DNA of 64,000 nucleotides from Leptodontidium sp. MPI-SDFR-AT-0119. Lineage: Eukaryota > Ascomycota > Leotiomycetes > Helotiales > Leptodontidiaceae. The position numbers and the translations under genes are program-made. Numbering within the stretch: the first letter of the stretch is position 1; each line of letters begins with the position of its first letter. Location: the NCBI GenBank assembly GCA_020726505.1, contig JAHLEZ010000001.1, forward strand, positions 6,076,001-6,140,000, given 5' to 3'. Positions 22,491 through 32,680 of this stretch are shown in pieces. Below the pieces are notes generated by a model. That model was given only the letters and a program-made list of their open reading frames with translations, searched no databases and was not told where the DNA came from.

Positions 22491-22940
22491 TTACATGGGG
22501 TCAACTAACATTCTTGCAAGCGCATCGACCTTTCGATGTTGTGCCTCAACGAGACACAGCAACTCCACATCTTCCCTGCTGGGTTCAATATTATATGGAA
22601 AGCATCTCATATTGAGATCCTGTTCCAATATTGAGACATATGACTTTCGCACAACTACGACTGAGGAGTCGTTTGGTAAGATGACCGTACTGAGAATGTC
22701 TTAGTAAGGCAGAACTTTAGGCAAGCACACGTAGACGAGCTTGTATGCTTCCAAGTGAAATACAGCGAGAGGGAAAGCAGACATGTGATGTTTATCGTCA
22801 GACACGCAAAGAGAGACAATACATCCCTCCCATTGTGGTACTCCTGACTCCTGCTCGTTTTCAGGGTCGAGTGTGGCCATCTCCTCGACCATCGCCTCCT
22901 CACCACGTCTCCCCCTCATCAAATTGTCAAGCCCAGCCAT
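22491..22940 (-). pseudogene. probable broken copy of the 21.9-kb gene
   Basis: A frame from 22940 (MAGLDNLMRGRRGEE...) reads YKLVYVCLPKVLPY and stops at TAA (22701). The same frame continues directly with DILSTVILPNDSSVVVRKSY to a second stop at 22491. The part after the first stop resembles the gene at 21882-22385. Either the stop is a disabling mutation or a very short intron spans it. Similarity is limited to about 30 residues, so homology is tentative. Confidence 0.35.
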
Positions 22941-23086
22941 TTTGAAGTCATGAAGCGCCGGGAGACCAGCGGGGCCTGTACGGAAGTATACCGACCTCCC
23001 TTAGTAGATACATAAAAATTATCCCGTAACTGAAATATTTCCCTGCTCGTAGCAACTCCACAGCCTGTATATGAAATCCCCCCTAC

Positions 23087-24479
23087 TCAACACGACGTTG
23101 ACGCTGGTTTCCCACATTCAGAGCGTTCCGATCTGTAATCCTCCAATGGGACGCTACCGGTACAGCTACTTCCTTCCCGATTCAACTGTTGTTCGTCCTC
23201 ATGCCTCCCTAGGATCGATCGGAAGTGGGACCTTTGATCCGTCCCAGTCTTACCGCTGGTAGCAGAAAACGTAGTCCCAAGCACCTTGGGGGTATATCGT
23301 CTGAGGAAGGGCTTGATATGTGTCAAGCATGCACATGTTATGGAAATATTGAGCTCCAGAAGTCTATATAATATTAGCAACATTACTGCAACTTATATTA
23401 TACTCACAGGCGAGTTACTCACATCCAGATAACTATGCGGTAACCCTCCCAGGTAGCATCTGTCATAGAGAACATGCCAAGAACAAATTTCAGCCTCACA
23501 ATACTTACGGAAAACACACTATTACCAGTTAGCCAACGAATATTCCAGATAGAGGAAGGAAGGGTCAGATACAATCCTCCGAGGGCCAAAATTAGACCAG
23601 CTCCAAGTTTCTGGCGGAAAGGGAGTTGTAAATTCTTAAGCATGGGAATTGGAAGGAGGAGAATTGCGAGGTCGGTAGCAGAATTAGAAGCAGCATTGAA
23701 AAGAGGAACAACGTTTAGAGGAATGCAGGAGCCGTGTGTAATGGTGAAGTCCCACATTTTCTCTAGTGGTCGGCAGGCGTATGTAAATAGCAAGGATCCG
23801 ACAACGCTGTATATAACCACAATAACCATGGCAACGTAGAACGTTCGCCTAAACAGCGGATATGGTGTGATTCGCAAGAAGAACATGAGCATCGACAACT
23901 TCGTGAACATGGTTGAAAAGCCATAGAATAGACCGGCAATGCTGCCCACCTAAGTAAATTTTAGATTAGAATAGTACTCTCAAAACTTATAAATTATAAG
24001 TATGAGGATATACGAACCCGCATGTAGTTTATATTAAAAACAGCAAAGGGGACATCCCATACGTGAATGCCTAGACCGTAGTTTGACACTAGAACAATGT
24101 TTACTTAACTTATTACACGATAGTAGGATAAATACTTACGGTGAATATAAAGGCCAGACATTATCCAGGAAAGGACCTTCAGGCAACGTGAGCAACTAAC
24201 AAATATTGGTTAAAGGAGGTTATACCCCAGCGAATGAAATCATATCTACCGGATTAGTTATGCATATGACTGGAATTTAAGGCGGTACGCACAATCTTCC
24301 ATTCCAACGACCCTAGTAATAACACATCTTGTATACAATCGTAACAAGATAGCTAAAGTTGAGAGTAATTGACATACAATACATGCAACAATAAGATCAT
24401 GCGTATGATTCTCCGGATTCTTGAAGTTTGGAGTTACTCCCAGCGGTGGTGGACCTACTCCGACGATTTCCTGAGACAT
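23087..24479 (-). CDS. Pth11-like rhodopsin-fold integral membrane protein
   Basis: Seven exons: 24479-24293, 24245-24226, 24176-24140, 24088-24018, 23949-23573, 23518-23423 and 23363-23087. They give 354 residues. Several donors are non-optimal (GTATAA, GTTCGT, GTATCT), but each join restores family sequence: GMEDY-MISFAG-VLSWIMSG, LSNYGLGIHVWDVPF, then MRVGSIAGLFYGFSTMFTKLS, SNSATDLAILLLPIPMLKNL, FVFSVSIVRLKFV and DATWEGYRIVIWILLELNI. About seven membrane helices precede a polar 70-residue tail. It is typical of fungal rhodopsin-like receptors without CFEM. Local DNA is more A+T-rich than around core genes. The ligand is unknown. Confidence 0.8.
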
Positions 24480-26281
24480 GGTATCGGGGAAGAAAAGAGA
24501 CAGAAGTGAAAGAGAGAAGAGATGTGTGTTACGACAAGTCAGATGGAAAAGGTAGGAAATCTAACGATTTATAAGCGGAAGGGATTGAATCAATATCAGA
24601 ATAATGGAAAGAGCTGTGTCTAAACGTGAGTCTAGCGATAACCTTGGGAAAGAAAAGCAATATAGTATGAACCTAAGCTAATACTAACTCTCAATGACTG
24701 ATAACGCTTTTACAATAACAGATCACGGACTTTTTCGTACAGCCAAAAAAATAAAAAAATAAAATAAAAAAGGGGGGGGGGGGAAATAAAAACAAAGCAT
24801 GATGGATTGGTCTTGTGGAGCTGATCTCTGAATATTAAGAAACGAAGGCTCTTTGAATTCAGATCGAATCGAAGTCAGAAGCCAACATCCATATCTGTAT
24901 CCTCACATCAAATAACGCCACAGGGTCAACGCAGGTGCTGGCGCGGTTGTAATGGGTGCTTAATCCGAGGAAGGCACCCAGCCAATCAGAGATTTGAGTG
25001 CTTAGGACCCCTCTTGATGGCCACAACAAGGACCGAAAACGGAAGATGCCGCCAAGAATCACACCACATAGCCCAAGCCCACCTCACATGTCTCCGACGA
25101 ACGCCATTGCCATCGCTGGATGCTTCCCTGCGAACCTTGTTAAGCCACCTCTGCGCAAATGGAAGCAACTGCATCTTCCTCGTCTTGATCGAAAATGCGG
25201 AGACAATCGATGGTCCGCGGAAGCCGGCATCTCGCAAGGAGCACCCACAGCTCGCCCGATCCAACATCGAGGGATCGACGGGCTGATTTTCCCGCTTCGC
25301 AGACAGGATCCTAAAACACGGGAAGGCTTGCAGAAGACGCACAGATCGTTTTTGTATTGACTCTTTGTCTTGCTTCTACGTAGCCCAGGTAGAAGTGATA
25401 TAGTATTTCAGCCACGTATTGTGCTGATTCCAGAATTCAGGCGTCTTCCGTCACATCATCTCAAGATCCAGCAATGCGAGTCCATCTCGTCCTGCTTTTC
25501 TAGTCTCTGCTGTCTTCCTTCTTGCCCTCGGGTCCGTTCGAAAGGGGCTTCGAGAGAAACTAATGGTCTGTCTACCCATGCTCTCCTCTACCACTGCAAA
25601 AGGAAATAAAAAGGGTGGAAGACAGCAGTCTGGAATTTGGAATGGTTCACAAGCTCATCGTCTTGTTGTACTTATCGCTGTCCTAGCCGGTTGTGCGATT
25701 GTCGTGAAGACTCTTCGTGGTGAAGGGAGCTTAGCTGCTGAGAAAGCTTAAGGGTTAGGTTAGTCAGTTAGTCCGTTTGCGCATGTATAGTTGCACAAAA
25801 CATACAAGGACAAGTAGATGGAGGGTCCTTGGCCACGTTGAAATTTCTTTTCATTACGTCCTTTCTGGCTTGTATCGGCCAATCAACCAATCTATCGGCC
25901 AATCATGAACTGCCTTTTGCTCTCCCTTTTGGTCCCCTTGCGGCCGTTGGGACGCGCTCGTTGACACCGTTGACAATAACAACAACAATGTCGGCCGACG
26001 ATCGGGACGACAAGTGGTTTTGTGACTGGTCATCCGGCTCCGAACGCCTCACAGGTGTTGAAGTATCTCGGCGTCCCGTACACAAAGCCGCTGGTAGGAC
26101 AGCTGAGGGTTCGCGCCACCAGTGGCATTTGTGAATCCTTCAGGAAGAGTGGATGGGACAAAATTCGTTGTAAAAAACAAAACACTAAATACTAACTCCA
26201 CCTTGCCCCAGTCTCCCTAACTCCTAAGAGTTAGCATCTTCTTGCATTTCAAGTATGTGATAACCTTCTACCATACTTTCG
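24480..26281. other. intergenic, 1.8 kb
   Basis: Holds an A-rich/poly-G tract and several open frames of 60-120 codons between 24986 and 26134. None has a recognised domain. The frame with a secretory-like beginning at 25829 starts at TTG, not ATG. A small frame at 25563-25751 has one hydrophobic helix (VVLIAVLAGCAIVV); it is not called for want of other support. Confidence 0.45.
24772..24783. repeat. poly(G)12 tract next to A-rich tract
   Basis: Twelve consecutive G bases directly follow an A-rich run starting near 24744. It is a simple homopolymer with no assigned role and is prone to sequencing error. Confidence 0.9.
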
Positions 26282-27800
26282 TCAACTTTTACCACAAGCA
26301 AGTCCCTTCCCCTTAAGTGTGGTGATTTTGTCCAAATATTTCTTGATAGGGCCCAACTTGGTCAACTCCTTATTCTTTATCCCTCGCCTGAAGGTCGCGA
26401 TTTCTTTGAAAGGCCGCAAGCTTACTCTTCCTAATAACATATCAAAAATTGATATCAAAGTATTGCCAGGATCGTTAGCAACACCATAGATTCCCAGTGC
26501 GATGTTGCCGAGCTTTCGAAGTAGGTGACTTTGATGTTAGCCGCAGGTTTGCCGCTGGAGACGATATCCATGCCAAAATTGGCAATGCACCAATTAGTGC
26601 CGATGTTCCAGGTGCGCCGGTTTCCGACTTTGAAATGACACAAAAGTTTGCCGTTGTGCCACATTGTCCCCAGGTATTGCAGCAAACCTTTAGTGGGCAT
26701 AGATTTAGAGTTGTTAGATTGGTCCCAGATGCCGGCTTTTGAGTCCTAGGAACTGTCGGTCCGCATACTGCATTCGTAACAGGGGCTGGCATGGGTGCGC
26801 TACCAGTGCTCAAACACATATTGACGCCAACCCAGAGCAGCTTGCAGCCGTTCCAACTCCATGTATTCTTGTTAAAATCTTCCAAATTGGTGACAGTGAG
26901 ACCGTTGGAGGCTGCAATCTTCGAACAGTCATCGTCTGTTTTCGTTTTGTACACGAAACAGGACCCATCAGAGTTCGGTTTTGGCTTGATATCCGGCAGA
27001 GTACCTTTCCCACAGCACGCAATGCCTCCTGAAGCCAAAGTTGAGCAAAGTGATGGATTGTTGTTGAATTCTGTGAATTGAGCTGCTGTTATGCCACACT
27101 TCGATGCGAGCGCACCACACGAGTCTCCGGATTCAACTTTGCGTGTTTGACAGGTACCATCGGAGTTGGCGGGGGAGAAGTTGAAGGTAATGTGCCTGAC
27201 GAGCAGCACACGATCTCGCCAACAGTCAAGGTATTGCAAAAATTGCTGCGGGTGTTGTATTTAGTGAGATCGCCCTGAGATATCCCGCATCGTGCTGCCA
27301 CTGCAATACAACCATCATTGGCTACCACTTCAGCGGTCTTGCACTCAGCTCGGACGACTAGTAGACCCCGGAATGATTGGAGATCTGCCGATCCTCTGAT
27401 AGCTACAGTAGTATTGCTTGTGCTGTTGATCGCTGCATTGACATTCTGAACATTGAACTGATGTCGTGCCAGTCTTCCCAAGTCGTTAAATCCAGGTGCA
27501 CATTTGCCATCATTCCAGGCCTTGACCGCGTCCTGTACAAAGGCAAGATCCCCAGACAAGCTTGCCACGATTCCAATCGCATAGTCAGAACCACGTCCAT
27601 CCACGTTACAGAGTTGGGCAACCAAATACTCTGAAGCACCTCCCTTCTGCACGTAATCTTGGAATCTGTCGAGAGGTTGTGTTGTAACGCCTTGCTGGTG
27701 TACTGTACAATTTCAATGATGGCGCGCTAATAAAGCTGAATGAGACGATTAAGAATGCGACAGATCCGAAGGGTGTTTTTGCTCCGGGTAAGAATAGCAT
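26282..27800 (-). pseudogene. degenerate LysM/chitin-binding class V chitinase lacking its GH18 domain
   Basis: Reading from 27800 down, pieces of one secreted protein lie in different frames. First comes a hydrophobic leader (27800-27606), then YLVAQLCNVDGRGSDYAIG and a LysM-type region (27652-27089; CIAVAARCGI..YN..NFCNTL..CC). A frame change near 27180-27190 leads to two more LysM-like units (DSCGALASKCGI..FNNNPSLC and DDCSKIAASNGL) and a chitin-binding type 1 motif (CCNTWGQCGTTANFC). It then reaches the residues that usually open the GH18 barrel (VTYFES). Instead of a catalytic barrel the DNA passes, in another frame, to LGNIALGIYGVANDPGNTLI and a C-terminal region ending at 26282. That part resembles the C-terminal domain of large fungal chitinases. 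No DxxDxDxE chitinase motif exists in the locus. Two frame breaks plus loss of the catalytic domain indicate a pseudogene. Confidence 0.65.
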
Positions 27801-28073
27801 TTGGCCTAAGACTTATAATAGAGAGAGTTAGAGGTTGGATAATAAATAAACGGGAAAAAGGGCTTGACGCTCCACGGGGCACATACGGTATCACGTGCTG
27901 ATATAGGTCTCACCGCCTTACAGGCGTTTACCCAACGGGAACAGGGCATATTTTTCTGCTGGCTTTAAAAAATAAAAAGTCCATCCCCTCCAAAACCCAA
28001 GGCCTAGTTCATCTCGAAGTCCTAAATCAATTGCAGTCCGATACCAACACCAACGCCATTCCACGTTACCGCG

Positions 28074-29355
28074 ATGGGGAAAGCACGAACAGAAGCATCG
28101 CGCGCCGAGCGCAAGGCCAAAAAGCGCGCCGCCGAAGACGCAATCCCCGATGTGCCAGATTCTTGGACTGCGGATACCGAAGTCGAGTCCAGTAACGCGA
28201 CCGAGAAGGAATCAAAGAAGAGAAAGAGGGACAGAGATGAAGACGATAGCGTAGTTAAGGACGAGAAGGAAAGTAAGAAGGAGAGAAAGAGGAGGAGGAA
28301 GGAGGCCGAAGCAAATGAGGTAGACAATAACGATGCGTCCATGGAAATCAAGGAGAGGAAGGCGAAGAAGGAGAAAAAAATCAAAGGCGATCCTGTCCAC
28401 ACCGAGATCAAAGACGAAGTCCCTGGAGATTTGGATACGAAAGCGGCAGATACCACAGTCGGCGACGCACCGAAAAAGTCCAAGAAAGAGCGGAAGGCAG
28501 AACGCAAAGCCAAGGAGGCTGCTCAAGCAGCTGCAAATGGTACAGCAACCACAAAACACTCCCAGGCTACAGAAGCAGCTCTCGAAACCAATGGATCCGC
28601 GAACAAGGCTACCGAGAAGATTGAAGAGGGTGAGGAGAAGAAGTCCAAAAAGAACAACCGCAATCGTGAGAAGAAGCGCAAAGGTGTGAATGCTACGAAG
28701 GCGATCAATGGGGAGGTTGCGGATAAAGATGCAAGCTCGACAGCTGCAAGGTTTATCGTTTTTATTGGTATGATTATCTTATAATTGCTTTTTTGGTATT
28801 GTGAACTTTTCACTAACAATCGAGGTCAGGCCAGCTTCCTTTTACTGCAACCAAGGAGTCGGTAGAAAAACATTTTGCTTCTATCAAGCCAAAATCTGTC
28901 CGTGTCCCAACCGAGAAGGGCCAAGCAGGCAAGGCAAAGGGGTTTGCCTTTGTCGAATTCGAGGGTTACGACCATATGAAAACCTGCCTCAAGCTCTTTC
29001 ACCATTCCTTGTTCAACGATGGCATCAGTGCGGCAAGGGAGATCAATGTAAATTTAACGTGAGTTACCGCTTCCTCCGCACCTACTTGCCTTGATATGCA
29101 ATGAGTATCGTATTTGTTTGTTTTAAAGTATGCTGACTTTTCTGGGGGGGAAGTGCTGGAGGCGGTGGTAATACAAAGGAGAGAAAGGGCAAGATCGAGG
29201 AGAAGAACCAAAAGTTAGATGAGGAGCGTGTTCGTCGCAGACAAGAAGAGGAGAAGGCCAAACTCACCAAACGAGCTGAGGGGGCGAAGAAAGAGCTTAT
29301 CGATGAGAGCGCTATTCATCCTAGCCGGAGAGGAAGAGTACCAGTCATAAATTGA
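28074..29355 (+). CDS. NOP6: NOP6-like nucleolar RRM protein
   Basis: Exons 28074-28767, 28830-29058 and 29154-29355 give 374 residues. The first 220 residues are Lys/Glu/Arg-rich coiled or disordered sequence with repeated KKERK/KSKKERKAERKAK nuclear and nucleolar signals. Residues about 232-307 form one RRM: FIVFIGQLPF (RNP2) and AKGFAFVEF (RNP1). The tail is basic (ERVRRRQEEEKAKLTKR) and ends SRRGRVPVIN. This order matches yeast Nop6, a small-subunit ribosome biogenesis factor. The second intron is G-rich before its acceptor (GGGGGGGAAG), which made the join less certain, but it restores NVNLTAGGGGNTKERKGK and keeps phase. Confidence 0.82.
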
Positions 29356-30017
29356 CCTTTCCGTAGTTATTTCGGTGGGAATTTGACTTTATATAATTCA
29401 TAGAGAAGTCTTGGGCTTTTCGGGTGCGATTGCAAAGGGCACTTCATCTTTAGATTATGGGATTAGATTCTAGATTCTAAAACAGAAGGACCGACTCCCA
29501 AGAAGTGGTCTGAGAAGATCACCTGGGGTAACTGAAATAAAATACGAGTACATTACACCGCAATCCGCCCACTGGGAGCTAACAAGCATCATTCTCACCG
29601 TCACTTAACGAGCCATTATACATACTTAAGGACATTTAACAAGCACCACATCTCATGTCATGTCCTATGGAAACTTCCGAGAGAAGATGTATCTGACATC
29701 TGTAGCCTCGTGAGGTGCTTTAAGCAAGGCTCTGTGGAGGAAATCCCATCGCCTAGTGCCTCACAAATGGACTGTAACATAATGTAGAAATTAATGAGTG
29801 CTTACTCGTTCGCTTGGAATTACTAGATTATAGAATATTTATGCGAAAGGGCGCCGTGATGTTAAAGTGGGAGGGAAACGTCATGTGGATTTGGATGAAC
29901 TAGCACGGCCTCATCTTTCCACAACGACCACGTCCCAATTTGCCTGACAAAGACTTCATTCAAGATCATCGTAAATACGGGTATACTAGAATAAACACAG
30001 GTCGCGAAACCTTTACC
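29356..30017. other. convergent intergenic, 0.66 kb
   Basis: This is the convergent 3' space between NOP6 (plus) and MET2 (minus). No feature is recognised. Confidence 0.6.
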
Positions 30018-31656
30018 TCACCATGCTGTAATATCTTCCACCTCCGCCTCGCCGAAAGTGCTATTTTTCGTTACGGCACCAACGCCATCTTCGGCGATAA
30101 CATCTTCCCTTCCTGGAGCATCCATGATATCTGGCAGCACATCCCGCAGAAATTCCAAGATATGGTAATTGACCTGCTCAAACTGTAATAGGAAAGCGTC
30201 ATGTCCTTCAGGCGAATCAATCTTCCGTAATCTGGCGTCTGGAATCGAGGCAGCGAGTTCTTTCTGCTCGTCGAATGTAAAGAGTCCGTCACTCTCAATA
30301 CCGAGGACTAAAGTTGGTTGTTGGATCTGAGCCAGAGCGTCGGCTATAGGTGTTGTTGATTCGGCAGAAACCCTGTATCGTGATACGTCGTGTGTGTCAA
30401 GCTTACGAGTAATAGCTATGTAACAGTTTCCATCGAACCGCTTGACGAATTTCTCGCCTTGGTATCGGAGATAAGATTGTGCTGAGAAGTATGTTGATGT
30501 TCCTCGCTTCCGCTCTGACAGGAGGCTACCCACGCCAGGCGATGTAGATGCGGTGGCGCCGTGAAATTGAGGATCGGTGAAGTTTAAAGGATTGCCGTTG
30601 CCGTTTACTTTAGAAGCAGGAGCTGTGAGTTCTGTTGAACTGCTAGGTCTTGATAGGGGCGATCTTTTGGAATGGTGGCCATCGTTGTGGATCGCCAAAT
30701 GTATCTCTGAAGGCGTTGAGGGGTATTGATCCTGGCTAATAGTCTGCTTCTTCGACGCATCAGGTGTATTCCTCCCGAACCTTGCCTCGAAAGAATTCCG
30801 ACTTCGGTATGTAAGAAGAGCTGACATGCGGGCCGCACCGAGACCAGCCGTAGGAGGATCTGAGAAGGAGTAGTATCCGTCGTCGTATTTCGGGTCGGCG
30901 TAAATGCTTTGTCTTTGTGCCTCTCCCCAACTAATACCCCAAGCACTGTGTCGACTAGATGTTGCAATTGGTACGATTGATCGAACGTAGTCTTTACCAA
31001 AGTATGCCCATTCCAGAACTAACATGCCGCCCATAGATCCTCCAATAACTGTAGCAACTTGTCTGACTCCTAGATCGTCCAGTAATATTTTGTGGAGACT
31101 GGCATATGATTAGCACCGTTCTTGCAGGTCAAATGATATACCCACTTCACATCGTCTCGAATCGTGGTGAGGGGAAACTCCGGCCCGTATCTCTCGTTCT
31201 TCTGATCCCCGTCTTTGCAAGTGACAGGACTTGCACTCCCGTAAGGACTTCCCAAACTATTCATGCACACCACAAAGAATCTAGAGATATCAAAAGCCCT
31301 CCCTGGACCTCCTAGTAGAGGACCCCACCAATCCCCAACATCCGCACTGCCAGTTAAGGCGTGGCAGATTACCATAGCATTGTCTCCATTCGGGGAGAGT
31401 TTGCCCCTCGTACTGTATGCCAATGGAACATTCTGCAACGTAACACCTGATTCGAGCGTAAAGGATGGAATAATCGCGATGGTCTGGTCGGGTATCAAGG
31501 CTGCGAATGGGTTCTCGGGCTGCTGTTGGGTTCTTTCTTGGACGTATTCAGTTACTGGTTCTTGTTGGAGGGGTAATTTTGATAAGATGACTACTGACCG
31601 TATCTTGGAGGAGTCGCTGGCTTCTCTGCGCCATTGAGCTCCGAATTGCTAGACAT
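30018..31656 (-). CDS. MET2: homoserine O-acetyltransferase
   Basis: Exons 31656-31599, 31560-31146 and 31098-30018 give 517 residues. The enzyme acetylates homoserine with acetyl-CoA, giving O-acetylhomoserine for methionine and cysteine synthesis. The alpha/beta-hydrolase fold shows GDNAMVICHALTGSADVGDWW, GPGRAFDISRFFVVCMNSLG (oxyanion side) and the nucleophile elbow GGSMGG (Ser about 179). The acid Asp lies in GIESDGLFTF and the His in SPEGHDAFLL near the C-terminus. A low-complexity Ser-rich insertion, residues about 265-330, is usual in fungal Met2. Intron 1 is very short (38 bp). It is divergent from GSH1 across about 1 kb. Confidence 0.93.
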
Positions 31657-32680
31657 TTTGAACGTGAATGTGAAATTGGGAAATGAATGCCACCTGCAAT
31701 GGTATTCTGTGGAGGTGGGTGGGTTAATAAAGGGTTGTTGATAGTTGTGTCCAGTCATAGATACGGAGGAGGAGGAGTCAGAATCGTCATCAGCAACCAG
31801 TCGGGAGCCAGCACTTTTTTTTCGAAACGTTGCCGGTATCGGTAAGTGTCGCTGGGCTTTCACACCAACGCCGACGCCGACCCCTCCTCTCCCCCACCCC
31901 ACCAGCCCACCAGCCCACCAAGCCAACTCGAGGCTGCAGACTCGAGACTCAAGTCCCTCTCCGTCCCATTATTGTGCTGCACTGCACCTACTAGGACTCC
32001 CGTCCCTACTAAAGTATGTACTAGGTAGGTAGTGAGTAGTGTAGTCTCTGCCCTCCCACAGGAAAAAAAAAGCGTTATTGGTTTTGTTTTGTCAGCCATC
32101 GACTATCCGAAATATCTCCCCCTCGTCCTGTCCTCTCGTCGCCATCTCCTTCAGTTCTTCCAGTTACTTGTCTCGTGGGGGTGGAAGTGTGACAAAACAT
32201 CCATCCACGAGACAGCCACGAAGAGGTGTGCATATTACGTGCTTGAAACACGGCTCTCTCACTGGCAGTTGATGTTTACCGCGCGAAGCCGTGGAAAGTC
32301 AGTCTGCCAGAGTAACGGGGTTTCCTGCGACTGCGGAATTCTATACGTTTGTCTTGCAGAAGTGCATAGTCGTACTACGATCTACTCGCCGACGGCAAGT
32401 GGGTGAAGCTACTGCGACTGCGATTACGTTCTATTCTTCCTGGCGCAGAGTGGAGGGACCCGCAAAGTCAAACAGTACTCGAGATATTTGTTTCTGGCAG
32501 CCTTCCCTCCAGCCTTAGGACGACCTGCGAAGCCGATCCAGAACAACTTGCGCTTCGAAAGCACGACAGCTGGGCGAATCGGATCGCACGGTCTAAGAGA
32601 CATACATACAAAAATAATTTCGAGGACGAACTTTTGGGTATACGGATCTGCGAGAATTTGCGCCGGCTGGGCAGAGCAAG
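31657..32680. promoter_or_regulatory. shared upstream region of MET2 and GSH1
   Basis: A 1.0-kb divergent region between two sulfur-metabolism genes. It contains short GACGCC and CCCACCAG repeats (about 31868-31920), a poly-A run at 32062-32070 and a pyrimidine-rich block. No perfect Cys3/Met4-type or AP-1-type site was recognised by eye. Open frames here lack domains. Confidence 0.5.

Noticed and set aside
22102..22704. 200-codon plus-strand open frame
   Set aside because: It is antisense to the two minus-strand frames that share a repeated protein pattern. The minus-strand reading is more protein-like.
24986..25360. Three overlapping frames of 90-120 codons on both strands
   Set aside because: They contradict each other, and none shows a domain or splice support.
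25829..26134. Secretory-looking small protein (effector-like)
   Set aside because: The hydrophobic start depends on a TTG codon. The first real ATG lies after the putative signal peptide.
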